Assembly (NCBI GenBank): GCA_015039365.1
Contig: WION01000495.1
Location: forward strand, 1 to 39,330
Source of the DNA: Amanita rubescens
Taxonomy: Eukaryota > Basidiomycota > Agaricomycetes > Agaricales > Amanitaceae
Reading direction: 5' to 3'
DNA length: 39,330 nt
Of this stretch, positions 1 to 9,266 are shown in pieces. How positions within the stretch are numbered: position 1 is the stretch's first letter; every line of letters starts with the position of its first letter. The position numbers and the translations under genes were made by a program. The notes under the pieces were generated by a model. The model was not told the DNA's origin, did not search any database, and saw nothing but the letters and a program-made list of their open reading frames with translations.

Positions 1-473
1 CGAGGGATCCGAATTAGAAATTATTTGCGTGCGCGCACCCAAGATCTGTCTCGACTTTCTGCGTCAAACCGCCAGGGACATCAATTCATTTATAAAACGT
101 TTAAGACCAAGATTTAAGCAGTTCAACTATTACAGCTAGACTCATCGGGCGGTGTTACGGCGGGACCGTCGAATTTTCGACTTGTTTAGGCACTAACTAC
201 TAATAGATAAAACATGTTTTGGTACAAGGACAAACAACAGACAGAACAAATCAGAAAGATGTCTGCCGCACTACATTTGTGACACATTCTTAGGCGAACC
301 GAGCAGAGAGCGGGATTTCCGGGGTTAAACAAAAGTGAGAAACATGGGCATCGCATTTGGAGTGGCGATGTGCTGAGAAGCGAGTGGGTAGGGCCTGCAT
401 GATCGAGTGAGAAACAAGGGCTCAAGAATAGAGGTATGCCGCGCACCAGATGGGACGTTTCAGAGTTTCATGA
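1..473. other. Non-coding flank, no gene supported
   Basis: I see no gene here. A minus-strand open frame at 186-446 has no splice-compatible continuation and no recognisable motif. The stretch lies directly downstream of the seven-TM gene (minus strand) and probably includes its 3' UTR. Confidence 0.5.
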
Positions 474-1545
474 TCAGGAAGAGTCGACCGTTTCTGAGTT
501 GTGGTGCGGTACGGTTTGCATAGCACGTTCAATTGTAGAATTACCGATGAATGTAGGCAGCTCCGCTTCTGGTTGAGCCCTATTTTGCGCCACCCGTATC
601 ATTATCAGATTGTAAGCGACTCCTGCTGTGTGGAAATTCTAGGTGCATGGTGAGATGTGGGACCCAGCCGCATTTAACTCATTTATGACATACAATACGA
701 TTACTAAGACGAGCCAGTGACTGGAACCGAAGAACACTCCACAACAAGTTGCAATACTTGTGAGGGTGTTATAATAACCCGATTCAGCGATAACACGGAT
801 TGCGAAACGGGTACGGCGTCGAGAAATGCTGTTTCTCCAGATTGAAATATAATAGCAGCTTTAATTTCCCTTAGAATCAATATCATGGAACGGAGCACAA
901 TTTATTCACTCACACGTTGCATATATGTTTATGATGGTGGTGACGGCGTAGTACGATGCCGTTATACCCTCAACTTGGATAGTGACAGATTCTGTCATCA
1001 CGAGAAGGATACCAAAATTCCAATGTGTCAACACGAAAAGACTTGATATGTTGTATAGCAACAAGAGGAAGGGAAGGAGGGCGACCCGCCACGACCTATT
1101 GTAAACTATCCAACAACGGAAGACCTGACCCTGTTATGAGTGTTACTGAGTCTATTGAGTTGTTCATTCACAAACCAGGACTCCATCGGTTATAATTGGT
1201 AACAACAATGCTATGAATTCCTGCCAGCGAAGAGTTCAGTGATGATGACGGTTAAATTGTTGGATCACTTACACCGACAAACGTCGTATACAAATTGTCA
1301 ATGCTGCGACCTTTAGAAATGTAGGACACTGTAGAAGACAGAAAAATGATAAATGCTGTGGTAGAGAGGGCAAAAAGGACGATTGTAATGGTTAACAGGG
1401 GCCAATTGATGCCCTTGCGTAGTGTTCCGCCTTTGTCTGAAAAGACAAGCCATCGTAGGCACAGTAGAAACGAGGCGACATATGCACCCATTACGAGTGC
1501 CTGCGCAGTCAACGCGATCATGAATCCTTCAACGGATGGGAGCAT
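474..1545 (-). CDS. Seven-TM membrane protein of a mushroom-specific family, function unknown
   Basis: Five exons (1545-1273, 1220-1176, 1130-916, 858-699, 638-474) join in phase to 858 nt, 285 residues plus stop. Introns have GT donors and AG acceptors. The N-terminal part carries a hydrophobic helix followed by FLLCLRWLVFSDKGGTLRKG and then INWPLLTITIVLF, a pattern I recognise from many unannotated agaricomycete seven-TM proteins. Further helices follow (around LLLPIITDGVL, FRCWIVYNRSWRVALL, YYAVTTIINIYAT and HWLVLVI). The last exon has AGVAYNLIMIRV and a polar tail. The start is the ATG opening MLPSVEG, shortly before the first helix. The absence of stops across five exons and the preserved phase argue that the gene is intact. 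Its function is unknown; a receptor-like role is only a guess from topology. Confidence 0.8.
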
Positions 1546-1838
1546 TTCGAGAGTACCGTATCAACGTCCGAGTTGATACTGGTATTTGTACTGCGAATTG
1601 TTAGACTCAATCCTGGTAAAGTAGTCTACCATTGGATATGTTCCGAGGTGGACGAGCCGTTTGTAATCATTACTTACACAGGATTCAAGATGATCAATGA
1701 TCTAAACAAAAATCAAGTCTTGCGAGGATCGAAGTCAATCTAAACATTGGCTATGAATCCGCGACGACATCGGATTTTCTGGTCCAATGCCCCTTGCCTT
1801 GCTTCTCTAGGAGTGGGTGCATTGCGACAGGTGGCGAT

Positions 1839-2200
1839 TAGTAGATGACATCGGCAGCACGAGAATAGCCTGAAGGAGGTTAGTTATCGGCCCTTCTGTA
1901 TTCGCGGCATTATGTCCCATCCCCATTCCGAATGTCTCTCCAGAAGCTTAATGTACTTGCCTCCAGAGCTGTGTCGTTTTGAATGCCAGTTATGCTCAGA
2001 AACATGATGTGCACCTTTTAGCTTAAGGATCCAGCTTCTATTGGAGCGGTGCGCCACGAATCCGGGATAACCTACCGCCCACATTGCTCCGCATCATCGG
2101 AGTCATAGACATAGAAAGTTTTGTTATCATTGACGGCGACCCGAAGAAGCGGTGGTGGTATAAATCAAGTCAAGAATCCGACTGAGTTCGGCTCTGATTC
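1839..2200 (+). repeat. Diverged direct repeat with promoter-like end, copy 1
   Basis: This stretch is a diverged copy of 2622-2880. Shared blocks in the same order include a segment like cacgagaatagcctgaagga, then tatgctcagaaa, then a ccgccYacaYt block, a run like tagacatagaaagttttgtt, and finally TATAAAT followed by a ccgactgagttcgg-like stretch. No coding frame is conserved between the copies, so I read it as a duplicated 5' region. Confidence 0.6.
2159..2165 (+). promoter_or_regulatory. TATA-box-like TATAAAT in repeat copy 1
   Basis: TATAAAT sits at the same relative place in both copies of the repeat. No convincing gene follows: the longest downstream frame (2274-2648) has no ATG at its start and no recognised domain. 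It may be an orphan promoter. Confidence 0.35.
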
Positions 2201-2621
2201 GCCTAGAGGCGGGCATGGAGAGTGGGATGCAGAATGAAAGATACACATTGAACAAGATGCGCCGGTGGAGTGAGTGACAGTCGTTGACGGCCGCGGAAAA
2301 TGCCAATGTCTTCCGAGTCCCATATACATAGATACCATTGACAAATACGAATCAGCCAGACCGGTGGAAGTCAGGGAACTTTATCGATGGCATTCATATT
2401 CTGCAGCTGTCATGATGCTACTGTCGGGCCCCTGGATGACGGAATATGATTCCCCTTGTTATTTGTGCCCATACTCCGGGAATGACACAACGAGACGTCT
2501 AGAACCTAGGACGGTGAATGAAGAGCAGTGCCTTGCCAATATCAAACTCAGGTGCGGCTTCCGCAGGGAGTTGCCACTTATCTCTGGGTGCGGGTGGGTA
2601 GGTTGCGAAAGGAATGGTGGG
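2201..2621. other. Stretch between repeat copies, no supported gene
   Basis: A plus-strand open frame covers 2274-2648 (124 codons, cysteine-rich) but begins with GTG rather than ATG and matches no family I know. I do not call it a gene. Confidence 0.4.
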
Positions 2622-2880
2622 CGGCCATTAGTAGAACCACGAGAATAACCTGAAGAAGGTTTGTTCTCGGGCCCATCTGTACTCTTGACATTCCGTACGT
2701 GTCTCAGATTCATGACATCAAAAATATAGTGTGCTTTCCTTTATGCTCAGAAATGTGAAACGAATGCCACCGCCTACACTCTCCACAGCATCGGTGACCT
2801 AGAAAAGGTTTGTTAATGATAGACAGACGGCGAACGGATATAAATAAATACCTTTCGGACTCGGAACCGTGACATCGAAA
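2622..2880 (+). repeat. Diverged direct repeat with promoter-like end, copy 2
   Basis: Second copy of the repeat at 1839-2200, with the same block order and the same final TATAAAT plus cggactcgg-like stretch. It lies about 220 bp upstream of the decayed beta-trefoil gene copy at 3104. The intact copies of that gene use a different promoter sequence, so the association may be coincidental. Confidence 0.6.
2839..2845 (+). promoter_or_regulatory. TATA-box-like TATAAAT in repeat copy 2
   Basis: TATAAAT conserved in position with 2159-2165 inside the diverged repeat. No intact gene is seen immediately downstream. Confidence 0.35.
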
Positions 2881-3103
2881 AATACCTCCAGGCTAAAACT
2901 CTAGTCTCTTTTCTATCGCACGCTTAGCACGCACTGCCGTCGGGAGAACTTTCCGATCACCCGTCACAGTCACCCGTCACAGGTCACGTACTCCTGCTCG
3001 CACATTTCAACAGTCTGTTTTGGTTGGCCTCGGTGTTCTGAGGATTCCCAAGATCAGAATATATATGTAAAGCCTCGGCCTTGCGTGTTCCTCCAAATTC
3101 AAA

Positions 3104-3560
3104 ATGCGCCCCCCTGGCAAATACACGACAATGATCACTGTGAAGGACGGTCCGTCGAAGCTTACGTTGACCAATGAATCTCGGAGAAGGTAAGCGTGTT
3201 CAACGATTTGTAACATTTAAACATTTAACTTAAACTTGTATTAGTGGTTCATCGAGACACTGGGCAATGACGTATATCGAGTGACGGTGAATGTATCATC
3301 AAGGAGACTGACGTTCCGGGAGAATACAGGTTTGTCGTTTCATTATTGACCTTAACTTTGACTGAGACTTGTTACATGGATAGTATCGGACCCACTGGAC
3401 TCCCGGACTTACACGCGTGCGTTGAAAGGGGTGAAGCTCGTGTGAGTAATGTATATCAATATGCACCTTGTCACTGACGTGAATGCAAGATAAGATTGGC
3501 GTGAAGCTGAGTTCCGAGAGTATGGCGGATGCGAAAGTCCATTTTTATCGCGTTGATTAG
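3104..3560 (+). pseudogene. Decayed copy of the small beta-trefoil (I66-like inhibitor) gene
   Basis: This is the third, damaged member of the family whose intact copies lie at 6367-6930 and 8136-8698. The ATG, all three introns in their usual places and the last exon (ending KVHFYRVD then stop) can be recognised. Exon 1 has lost the codons for the TGPLQTGTYISDLVDA segment, so it runs straight from MRPPGKYTT. Exon 2 has lost roughly 85-90 nt between VYRVTVN and IIKETDVPG, and the remaining reading frame is shifted. The promoter is also altered: the TATAAAG of the intact copies is replaced by an atatatgtaaag run. The copy is more similar to the 8136 gene than to the 6367 gene. It is unlikely to make a working protein. 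Confidence 0.75.
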
Positions 3561-3758
3561 CGCTCAGCGATCAAGTGTCAGTGAGCTCGGACTGTATAGG
3601 TGGTGTACACGCTCGGCTGGACATTTACGACGTTGTCATACATGGATGTTTTACTTCGATACACATCGGAATCAATGGAGTACATTGAAACATTTGAATA
3701 GTGAAATTATAGGATGTTGAGCTTCCAGCGGTACGGCTAGGATCGCCATGGACCATCC

Positions 3759-4882
3759 TCACATAGTAAACTTGTTCTCCCACACCACATGATTTACTTT
3801 CGCAGCGCTCCCGAATTCCATTAGGTCTTGGAGGTATAGCTTGACAGGGTTCCCTTCCTGAATGGGTTTTTCAAAGCTGACGAGTTCTCGAAGTATTTTG
3901 TAGAGTCCGTAATCCAAACATTCGAAAGTATCACGACTTGTTCCTGCTGCATAGATTCGCCAACACTGGACCTGTCCTTCGTCGTTGTGGCGCTCAGACG
4001 TCGAACCGGTAGTAAGGGTAGCTTCAACCTCGGACTTGTCCAGACCGTAATCAGCCAAGATAGAGATCCACGGACGATCCGAAGAACAACTGATCGTTGG
4101 TTCTTCCCACTCGATAGAGTCCAGTTGGGGCCGATTGGAACGCTTTGTGTTGCCAACAGATATGAAGATTTGTGACATCCTTTGTGAGAGGGCAAGTCGA
4201 CAAGATCAAAGTACATCGGTATCATCGCATCTACCATGTGCTGCCGAGGGCAGCACACTGTATCGCGCATGTTCGTTTCCATAACCGTATCATCCATTCA
4301 GATTCGCTTATCTGCAGTTAATTTCAGTAATAGAAAGAGTAAGATGGACTTGCCTTATTCCTTCTCTCGTCCCGATGTTTGACTTCATTGCTACCCAATG
4401 GAAAAGTTGATGTAGGCATTGGTGAACAGATGTTCCGCGCCAGGTGCGACCGTAGACCAGAAAGACTTGCCAAAGACATATTTAAGATAATCGACAACTG
4501 GAATCATTCTACAATCGGCCAAGTTCTGATTCCAGCGAAGGGCTTTCGCTGCCTGGAAGTGGTAGGAACGGAATCTGCAGGGTTTCACGTACGAGGTGAT
4601 CCTTTGCAAGTAGCCAAAGTAATCGGTTTGCCAGTCGCCCGGTTTTTCCGACTTCGATGAGTCCTGTTTTAACTCCCCCTATTAATCCCTTTAGTATCCT
4701 GTCTCGATCCTGGGATGGGTTATGTAAAACGTGCGCTGCTGCAAATGGGTGAAGCTCCATGTCTGAAGTTTCAAGACATATACGAGCATGGCTAACCATC
4801 GCAGTTTCAATGAATGAAACTGCATCCCATCCAAACCGAACCGTTGTGCAAGCACGGCAAGATCATCAGCTTCTCCGGCCAT
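3759..4882 (-). pseudogene. Decayed gene of an unnamed basidiomycete family, split over three frames
   Basis: Reading on the minus strand, a single protein-like text can be followed only by changing frame. It starts MAGEADDLAVLAQRFGLDGM with SLKLRWLAMLVYVLKLQTW. It shifts frame near 4695-4705 into DRILKGLIGGVKTGLIEVGK with RLANRLLWLLAKDHLVRETL, then shifts again near 4508-4515 into ADCRMIPVVDYLKYVFGKSF. After a likely intron it resumes with DTVCCPRQHMVDAMIPMYFD, and it shifts once more into CSSDRPWISILADYGLDKSE up to the stop at 3759. The text resembles repeated hypothetical proteins of Agaricomycetes, from memory only. Several independent frameshifts make a pseudogene the best reading; a run of sequencing errors is less likely. 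Confidence 0.65.
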
Positions 4883-5863
4883 GGGATGTCGGGGACAAAG
4901 CTTATTGCAACATTTGGTCGGGATTAACCCCTATCGATGTCGAAAAAATGAGCGGAAGCGCCATCATAAATCATGCCAGTAACGCACAGGGGACGGCCAA
5001 AACCAGCTATATTTTACCTTGGCATTTGCGTGACTGCGTCAACCGGGATAGAGCCCAATGGAATTGCCTTCTGTGGATTGTTTGCCAGAGACTGCTCTGT
5101 TACATCAGCGATCTCTCGCTTCTGTCTGACTGCAGGAGGAGCAATCCTCGCGTTATTTGGCACGCTTTGGCTCTACGCGGCCTCGCACAGCCAGTCAACG
5201 CTCCGTCGCTTCCAACAGCATCTGTTCTCTCACAGCAGAACCTATGCTAAAATGCCCAGACGGTCCATCGGCATCCCGAGGAAAAACGAAGAACAAGTCT
5301 CCGTGTCGCCGGCAAGGAACGCCAACATCCAAGTCGTACTTTCCAACTAGCGACGGGACCTGGTCAGAAGATACGCACATGTTCCCATTCGAATGTCTAG
5401 TCAGCCGCGTCACTTGCGATTTATCTGCCAGTGAAAGGTACCACAACAAGTCCGGAGGCTTCTTTTGCGTCAAATTGTTCTTCTATCCATTTGCACTCCA
5501 CCCAACATCAGAAATCTCTGCCTCTGAATGTGCTAACCTTAACCGACACCGCGGGTGCAGAAGCCGGTGAATTAGTAAGCTCCCTACCATGAGCTTATTT
5601 AAAGTTCGACGACTTTGCTCCTCCACAGGCAGTTGATCAACATCATTTGTCTATCATGGCCGGTTGCAGTCCGTTGAACCTGAGCGCTGCTGTTCTATTC
5701 CTGTTCGATCATGCGCCTCCTGGACCCTGGTGAGAGGGGAAAGGTAAACGCATTTTCGCGCTGCAAAAAGGCAGACTAACTTCCTTTAAAGGCGACATTC
5801 GTCAAAAGGGGTTATTTTTAATTCAGCTATAGAAAGAGATAACAGCGCCCATGGTCCCATTAC
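4883..5863. other. Unassigned stretch with a hydrophobic open frame
   Basis: On the plus strand, 4973-5350 is open for 125 codons and contains one good hydrophobic segment (FCLTAGGAILALFGTLWLYA). A second frame, 5157-5570, is open for 137 codons. I could not join them by GT-AG introns into a family I know. Given the decayed gene next door, this may be more broken coding sequence. Confidence 0.3.
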
Positions 5864-6325
5864 TCCGTTAGGTCATCATGGCGTTCTGTGGCTGAAATTC
5901 AAGCGGGCTCAGATGTGCTCATGTTTCATTGACTGTATTTGGAATTGGGGAACGGCCGCCGAAGAATACGGGTAGATGACGACTCGGAGGGAGTGGGCGA
6001 AGACTCGGCGAGGGGGCATTGGGGAGATGGCGCTGTACGTCTGAAAGTTTGCTAGAATAATTATTATTCAACCAGTTAGCCTACGTTGAATCGAATCGTG
6101 ATTCTACTCGAACACTGCTCCTGCTTACGTCCCCAGTAGATTGTCAACCTAACTTGGTATGCAACCGCCTTCTCCCGAGGAAATTCACATCGGTAAGGAT
6201 GCGGTCCCACACGTACTCCTTTAATTCAGTTCACTATATCTTGGATGCCCATATGATCACTGAATTTGGGTGTAACGGGCTTTGGGCGTCTCAACTTAAG
6301 GCATCTTGAGAAGACTCCGGGCCAG

Positions 6326-6332
6326 TATAAAG
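6326..6332 (+). promoter_or_regulatory. TATA box of beta-trefoil gene copy 6367
   Basis: TATAAAG followed by CCTTGGCTTT lies 41 bp before the ATG. The same box lies 42 bp before the ATG of the 8136 copy (8094-8100). This close spacing implies a very short 5' leader. Confidence 0.6.
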
Positions 6333-6366
6333 CCTTGGCTTTTTGCGGTGTTTCTCCAAATTCAAA

Positions 6367-6930
6367 ATGCGCCTTGTTACTGGACCTCTGCAGACGGGTC
6401 TCTACATCACCGAACTGGTTGAAGGCCCTGGCAAATACGCGGCAGTGAAGAGTGACCTATCGAAGTTCACACTCACAAATGATTCTCAGAGTAATGGGGC
6501 GCAGGTAAGGGTGTTCAAATATTTCCAGAGTATAACTTAACATGTATCAGTGGTTCCTCGAGAGCATGGGCAACGACGTCTATCGAACCATGTCGAAAGA
6601 TCTGAACGTGGCAGTAACTCACGATGCCAAGCAAGGCACCGTCGGTGTGGGCAAAGGGCCAACAGAATGGACCATCAAGGAGACGGATGTCCCTGGAGTA
6701 TACAGGTCGGTGGTTTCATTATTGACCTTCACATTCAATGAAACTCGTTTAGAGGCGGACCTGTCGGACGCCCAGACTTACACGTCTGCGCTGAAATAAA
6801 TGGAGATCAGGCGAGTAACGATGTTAAACATACCTTGCCGTTGACTGAAACGGAAGTTTAGCTCGATATGAAAATTGGTTCTGAGAGTAAGACGGCCGTT
6901 AAATTCCGTCTTTTCCGCGTCGATGAGTGA
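6367..6930 (+). CDS. Small beta-trefoil protein, I66-type protease-inhibitor-like (copy 1)
   Basis: Exons 6367-6504, 6551-6705, 6753-6810 and 6862-6930 join in phase to 420 nt, 139 residues plus stop. The third intron uses a GC donor. The protein has no signal peptide. It shows the repeated pattern of fungal beta-trefoil inhibitors: GLYITELVEGPGKYAAVK, then WFLESMGNDVYR, then EWTIKETDVPGVYR, ending KFRLFRVDE. Length and W-x-(I/L/V)-x-x-(L/M)-G-x-x-x-Y spacing fit serine protease inhibitors of MEROPS family I66 (cospin, cnispin type), which act in the cytosol and are thought to deter fungivores or control fungal proteases. The family call is by pattern; a ricin-B-like or other trefoil lectin is possible. 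Copy 8136-8698 has the same exon structure and length, and differences between them favour synonymous positions in exon 3. Confidence 0.6.
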
Positions 6931-7370
6931 CCAGCGATCAAGGGTCAGTAAGCTCGGACTGTACCTAAGCTTCACTATTGATGATGAATTGGACCTAGAT
7001 CAGGCCTGGTTTTGACCGTGGATGCACCGTTGTGGAATCCAATAGTTCCGAGTTACCAAAGTATCCGAGAATGGCCAAGTACATAGTTATGCTATTTGCG
7101 AGATTTCAACGATCTGTTCAAAAAACCCTTAAAATTGCAATATGCTTACTAACTCTCCGATTCAGAGTTGATGATCTTAGTACATGAGGTGCAGCTGACA
7201 TTGGATGGCACACCGGGCCAGTACTAGGTCCTGATTCTCGCCTTTATCGCTGTCTGGCGCATAGAGATGGAGGGGGTGGAATGACAACCACGATGAATTG
7301 GTATCTCATGTAGTAACACATCCCGGGAGGAACCTGTCAGAGGTAACGAATCCACTAACCACTTACTTTG

Positions 7371-7595
7371 TCACTTGGGCAAGGCTCGCCGCGTCTTTAC
7401 TCGCATTGCAACGTGTCTACCATGGAGAACCGCCTGGAGCTTTTGTTCGCGCGCAGGATACTCGTAAGTGATGTCAGCGGCGTAGTAGCAGTAAATATAG
7501 ACAGATAAAGAACTTGGGGTCGGAATGAAATCCAGGGCTTCGCGACAGGAGCAATTGTAAAGAGCGCAAAGTCCCAAAACTAGGATGACTGGCAT
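7371..7595 (-). pseudogene. Possible fragment of a DUF6533-type membrane protein
   Basis: A minus-strand frame begins MPVILVLGLCALYNCSCREA. This resembles the MLQLRLYALYNCSRR helix start of the DUF6533-type gene at 20778-22457 in this window. The text after it does not continue like the family and no flanking exons were found. It lies between the two tandem beta-trefoil units. A weak call. Confidence 0.3.
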
Positions 7596-8093
7596 TTAAC
7601 GTTTAACCACCAGCAGAGTCGTACGAAATACTATTATGCCTCTCACCTATTGGCGGACCCGAGGAATGCCTCCAAAAACATGGCACCAAAAGCAGGTATT
7701 TACATCCAAGAGCTAAGATGATCCCACACGTACTCCGTTAAGTCATCGTTTTGTGGTGGAAATTCTTGGTTCGGTTAACGCTCAGATGTGTTCATGTTGT
7801 TTCATTGATTTGGTCACGCGCTGTATTCTGCTCCCGCATCCCCTTGCAGATTGTCAAGCTAACTCCGAGAGAAACCACATTGGTAAGGATGCCTGGATGC
7901 GGCCCCACACGTACTCCTTTAATTCAGTTGACTACTCACACATACTCCTTTAATCCAGTTCACTATACCTTGGATGCCCATATGATCGCTGCATTTGGGT
8001 ATGACAGGCTTTAAGCGCCTCAACTAGTCTATTTTGGTTGGCCCGATGTTCTAAGGATTCTCAAGAAGACTCCGAGTCGGAGTCAGAAAAAAA

Positions 8094-8100
8094 TATAAAG
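8094..8100 (+). promoter_or_regulatory. TATA box of beta-trefoil gene copy 8136
   Basis: TATAAAG followed by CCTTGGCTTT, 42 bp before the ATG; the same element and spacing as the 6367 copy. Confidence 0.6.
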
Positions 8101-8135
8101 CCTTGGCTTTGCGCAGGTGCCCCCCCAAATTCAGA

Positions 8136-8698
8136 ATGCGCCCCGCTACCGGACCTCTGCAGACGGGTACATACATCTCAGACCTAGTTGATGCCCCTGG
8201 GAAATACACGACAGTGAAGGGCGATCGGTCGAAGCTTGCGTTGACCGACGATTCTCGGACTGAGGATGCGGCGAAGGTAAGCATGTTCAATGATTTGTAA
8301 CATTTAACTTAACGTGGATTAGTGGTTCATCGAGACACTGGGCAACGACGTATATCGAGTGACGGTGACGAATTTCAATGTGACCCTGACTCCCGATCTC
8401 GGACAAAAGACTGTCGACATCGGCAAAGGGTCATCTGAATGGATCATCAAGGAGACTCGTGTTCCAGGAGTATACAGGTTTGTCGTTTCATTATTGGCCT
8501 TAACTTTGACTGAGACATGGACAGTGGTGGACCCGCCAGCCGCCCAGACTTGCACGCGTACGTTGAAAGAGGTGACGCTCATGTGAGTAACGTATCATAT
8601 GCACCTTGTCACTGACTTGAATGGGATATAAGATTGACATGAAGCTGTCTGAGAGTACGACGGACCTGAAAGTCCGTTTTTTCCGCATCGATGAGTGA
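8136..8698 (+). CDS. Small beta-trefoil protein, I66-type protease-inhibitor-like (copy 2)
   Basis: Exons 8136-8276, 8323-8477, 8525-8582 and 8633-8698 join in phase to 420 nt, again 139 residues. The sequence begins MRPATGPLQTGTYISDLVDA. It contains GKYTTVKGDRSKLALTDD, WFIETLGNDVYRVTV, SSEWIIKETRVPGVYR and GGPASRPDLHAYVERGDA, and ends LKVRFFRIDE. The trefoil-like pattern and the absence of a signal peptide match copy 1. All introns are GT-AG here, so the GC donor of copy 1 is a later change or vice versa. Conserved exon phases and a conserved C-terminal strand across three copies, including the decayed one at 3104, support the model more than any single copy would. The likely role is a cytosolic protease inhibitor or lectin-like defence protein; this is inferred from fold pattern only. 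Confidence 0.6.
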
Positions 8699-8886
8699 TC
8701 AGCGATCAAGTGTCAGTGAGCTCGGACTGTAGTTAAGCTTTACTATGACGAGTGGGACCTATGTCAGGCCTGGTTTTGACCGTGGAATCCAATAGTTCCG
8801 AGTCACCAAAGTATTTGAGAATCCAAGTATATAGTTATGTTGTTGACGAGACTTAAACAATCTGTCCAAACGACACTTAAGGTTGT

Positions 8887-9266
8887 AAAATGCTGCCCAA
8901 TGGCTGTCTCGTTGCGTTGACGAGAGGTACTAACCTAAGCCACTCTGTCGTTTATTACCCGTGCTCACCGCTGTTACAGTGTTATGCACCAGGTTACATG
9001 CGAACGTTTATTTTACGCTACCTTTTCAGAAACCACATCGACGCATGGCAAGCGTTCGCCCGCAGCTTCAGCATTCTGTCGGGAGATGTGAAATGGTTTC
9101 AATCCAGCCGCAGCATTAATGAATGAGTGAGATCCTGCTCTACGGGACCAACCCCACCGCCCGTATATCATTTCGACTATCTTCCTACAAGTACAAGTTT
9201 TCCCGGGTCGTCCTACTCGCGCTCTAGGCTCTACATTGCGGATATGTTACATAAAGCAACGTCATG
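8887..9266. other. Intergenic stretch, no gene supported
   Basis: A 78-codon plus-strand frame (8890-9126) has an ATG but no recognisable motif and no neighbour exons. The rest is the 3' flank of the permease gene on the minus strand. Confidence 0.45.

Larger units (their letters stand above)
5864..7137 (+). repeat. Tandem unit 1 carrying a beta-trefoil gene and its upstream region
   Basis: The unit begins at an actccgttaggtcatc block and includes the shared stretches cacacgtactcctttaattc and ttggatgcccatatgatc. It then holds the TATAAAG promoter, the whole gene and a 3' flank with caggcctggttttgaccgtg and aatccaatagttccgagt. The same blocks recur in order at 7732-8886. The duplication thus covers promoter, gene and 3' flank, not only the coding part. 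Confidence 0.75.
7732..8886 (+). repeat. Tandem unit 2 carrying a beta-trefoil gene and its upstream region
   Basis: Second copy of the unit at 5864-7137, in the same orientation and block order, about 600 bp downstream of it. A short internal repetition is also present upstream of the gene: the actcctttaat-cagtt stretch occurs twice within 7911-7966. Confidence 0.75.

Noticed and set aside
2274..2648. 124-codon plus-strand frame, cysteine-rich
   Set aside because: No ATG at the start, no known motif, and it overlaps an open frame on the other strand.
8359..8586. Read-through of the second intron in the 8136 trefoil gene as coding
   Set aside because: The frame is open, but all three family copies have GT and AG at matching positions. 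The downstream exon shows synonymous-type changes only in the spliced frame.
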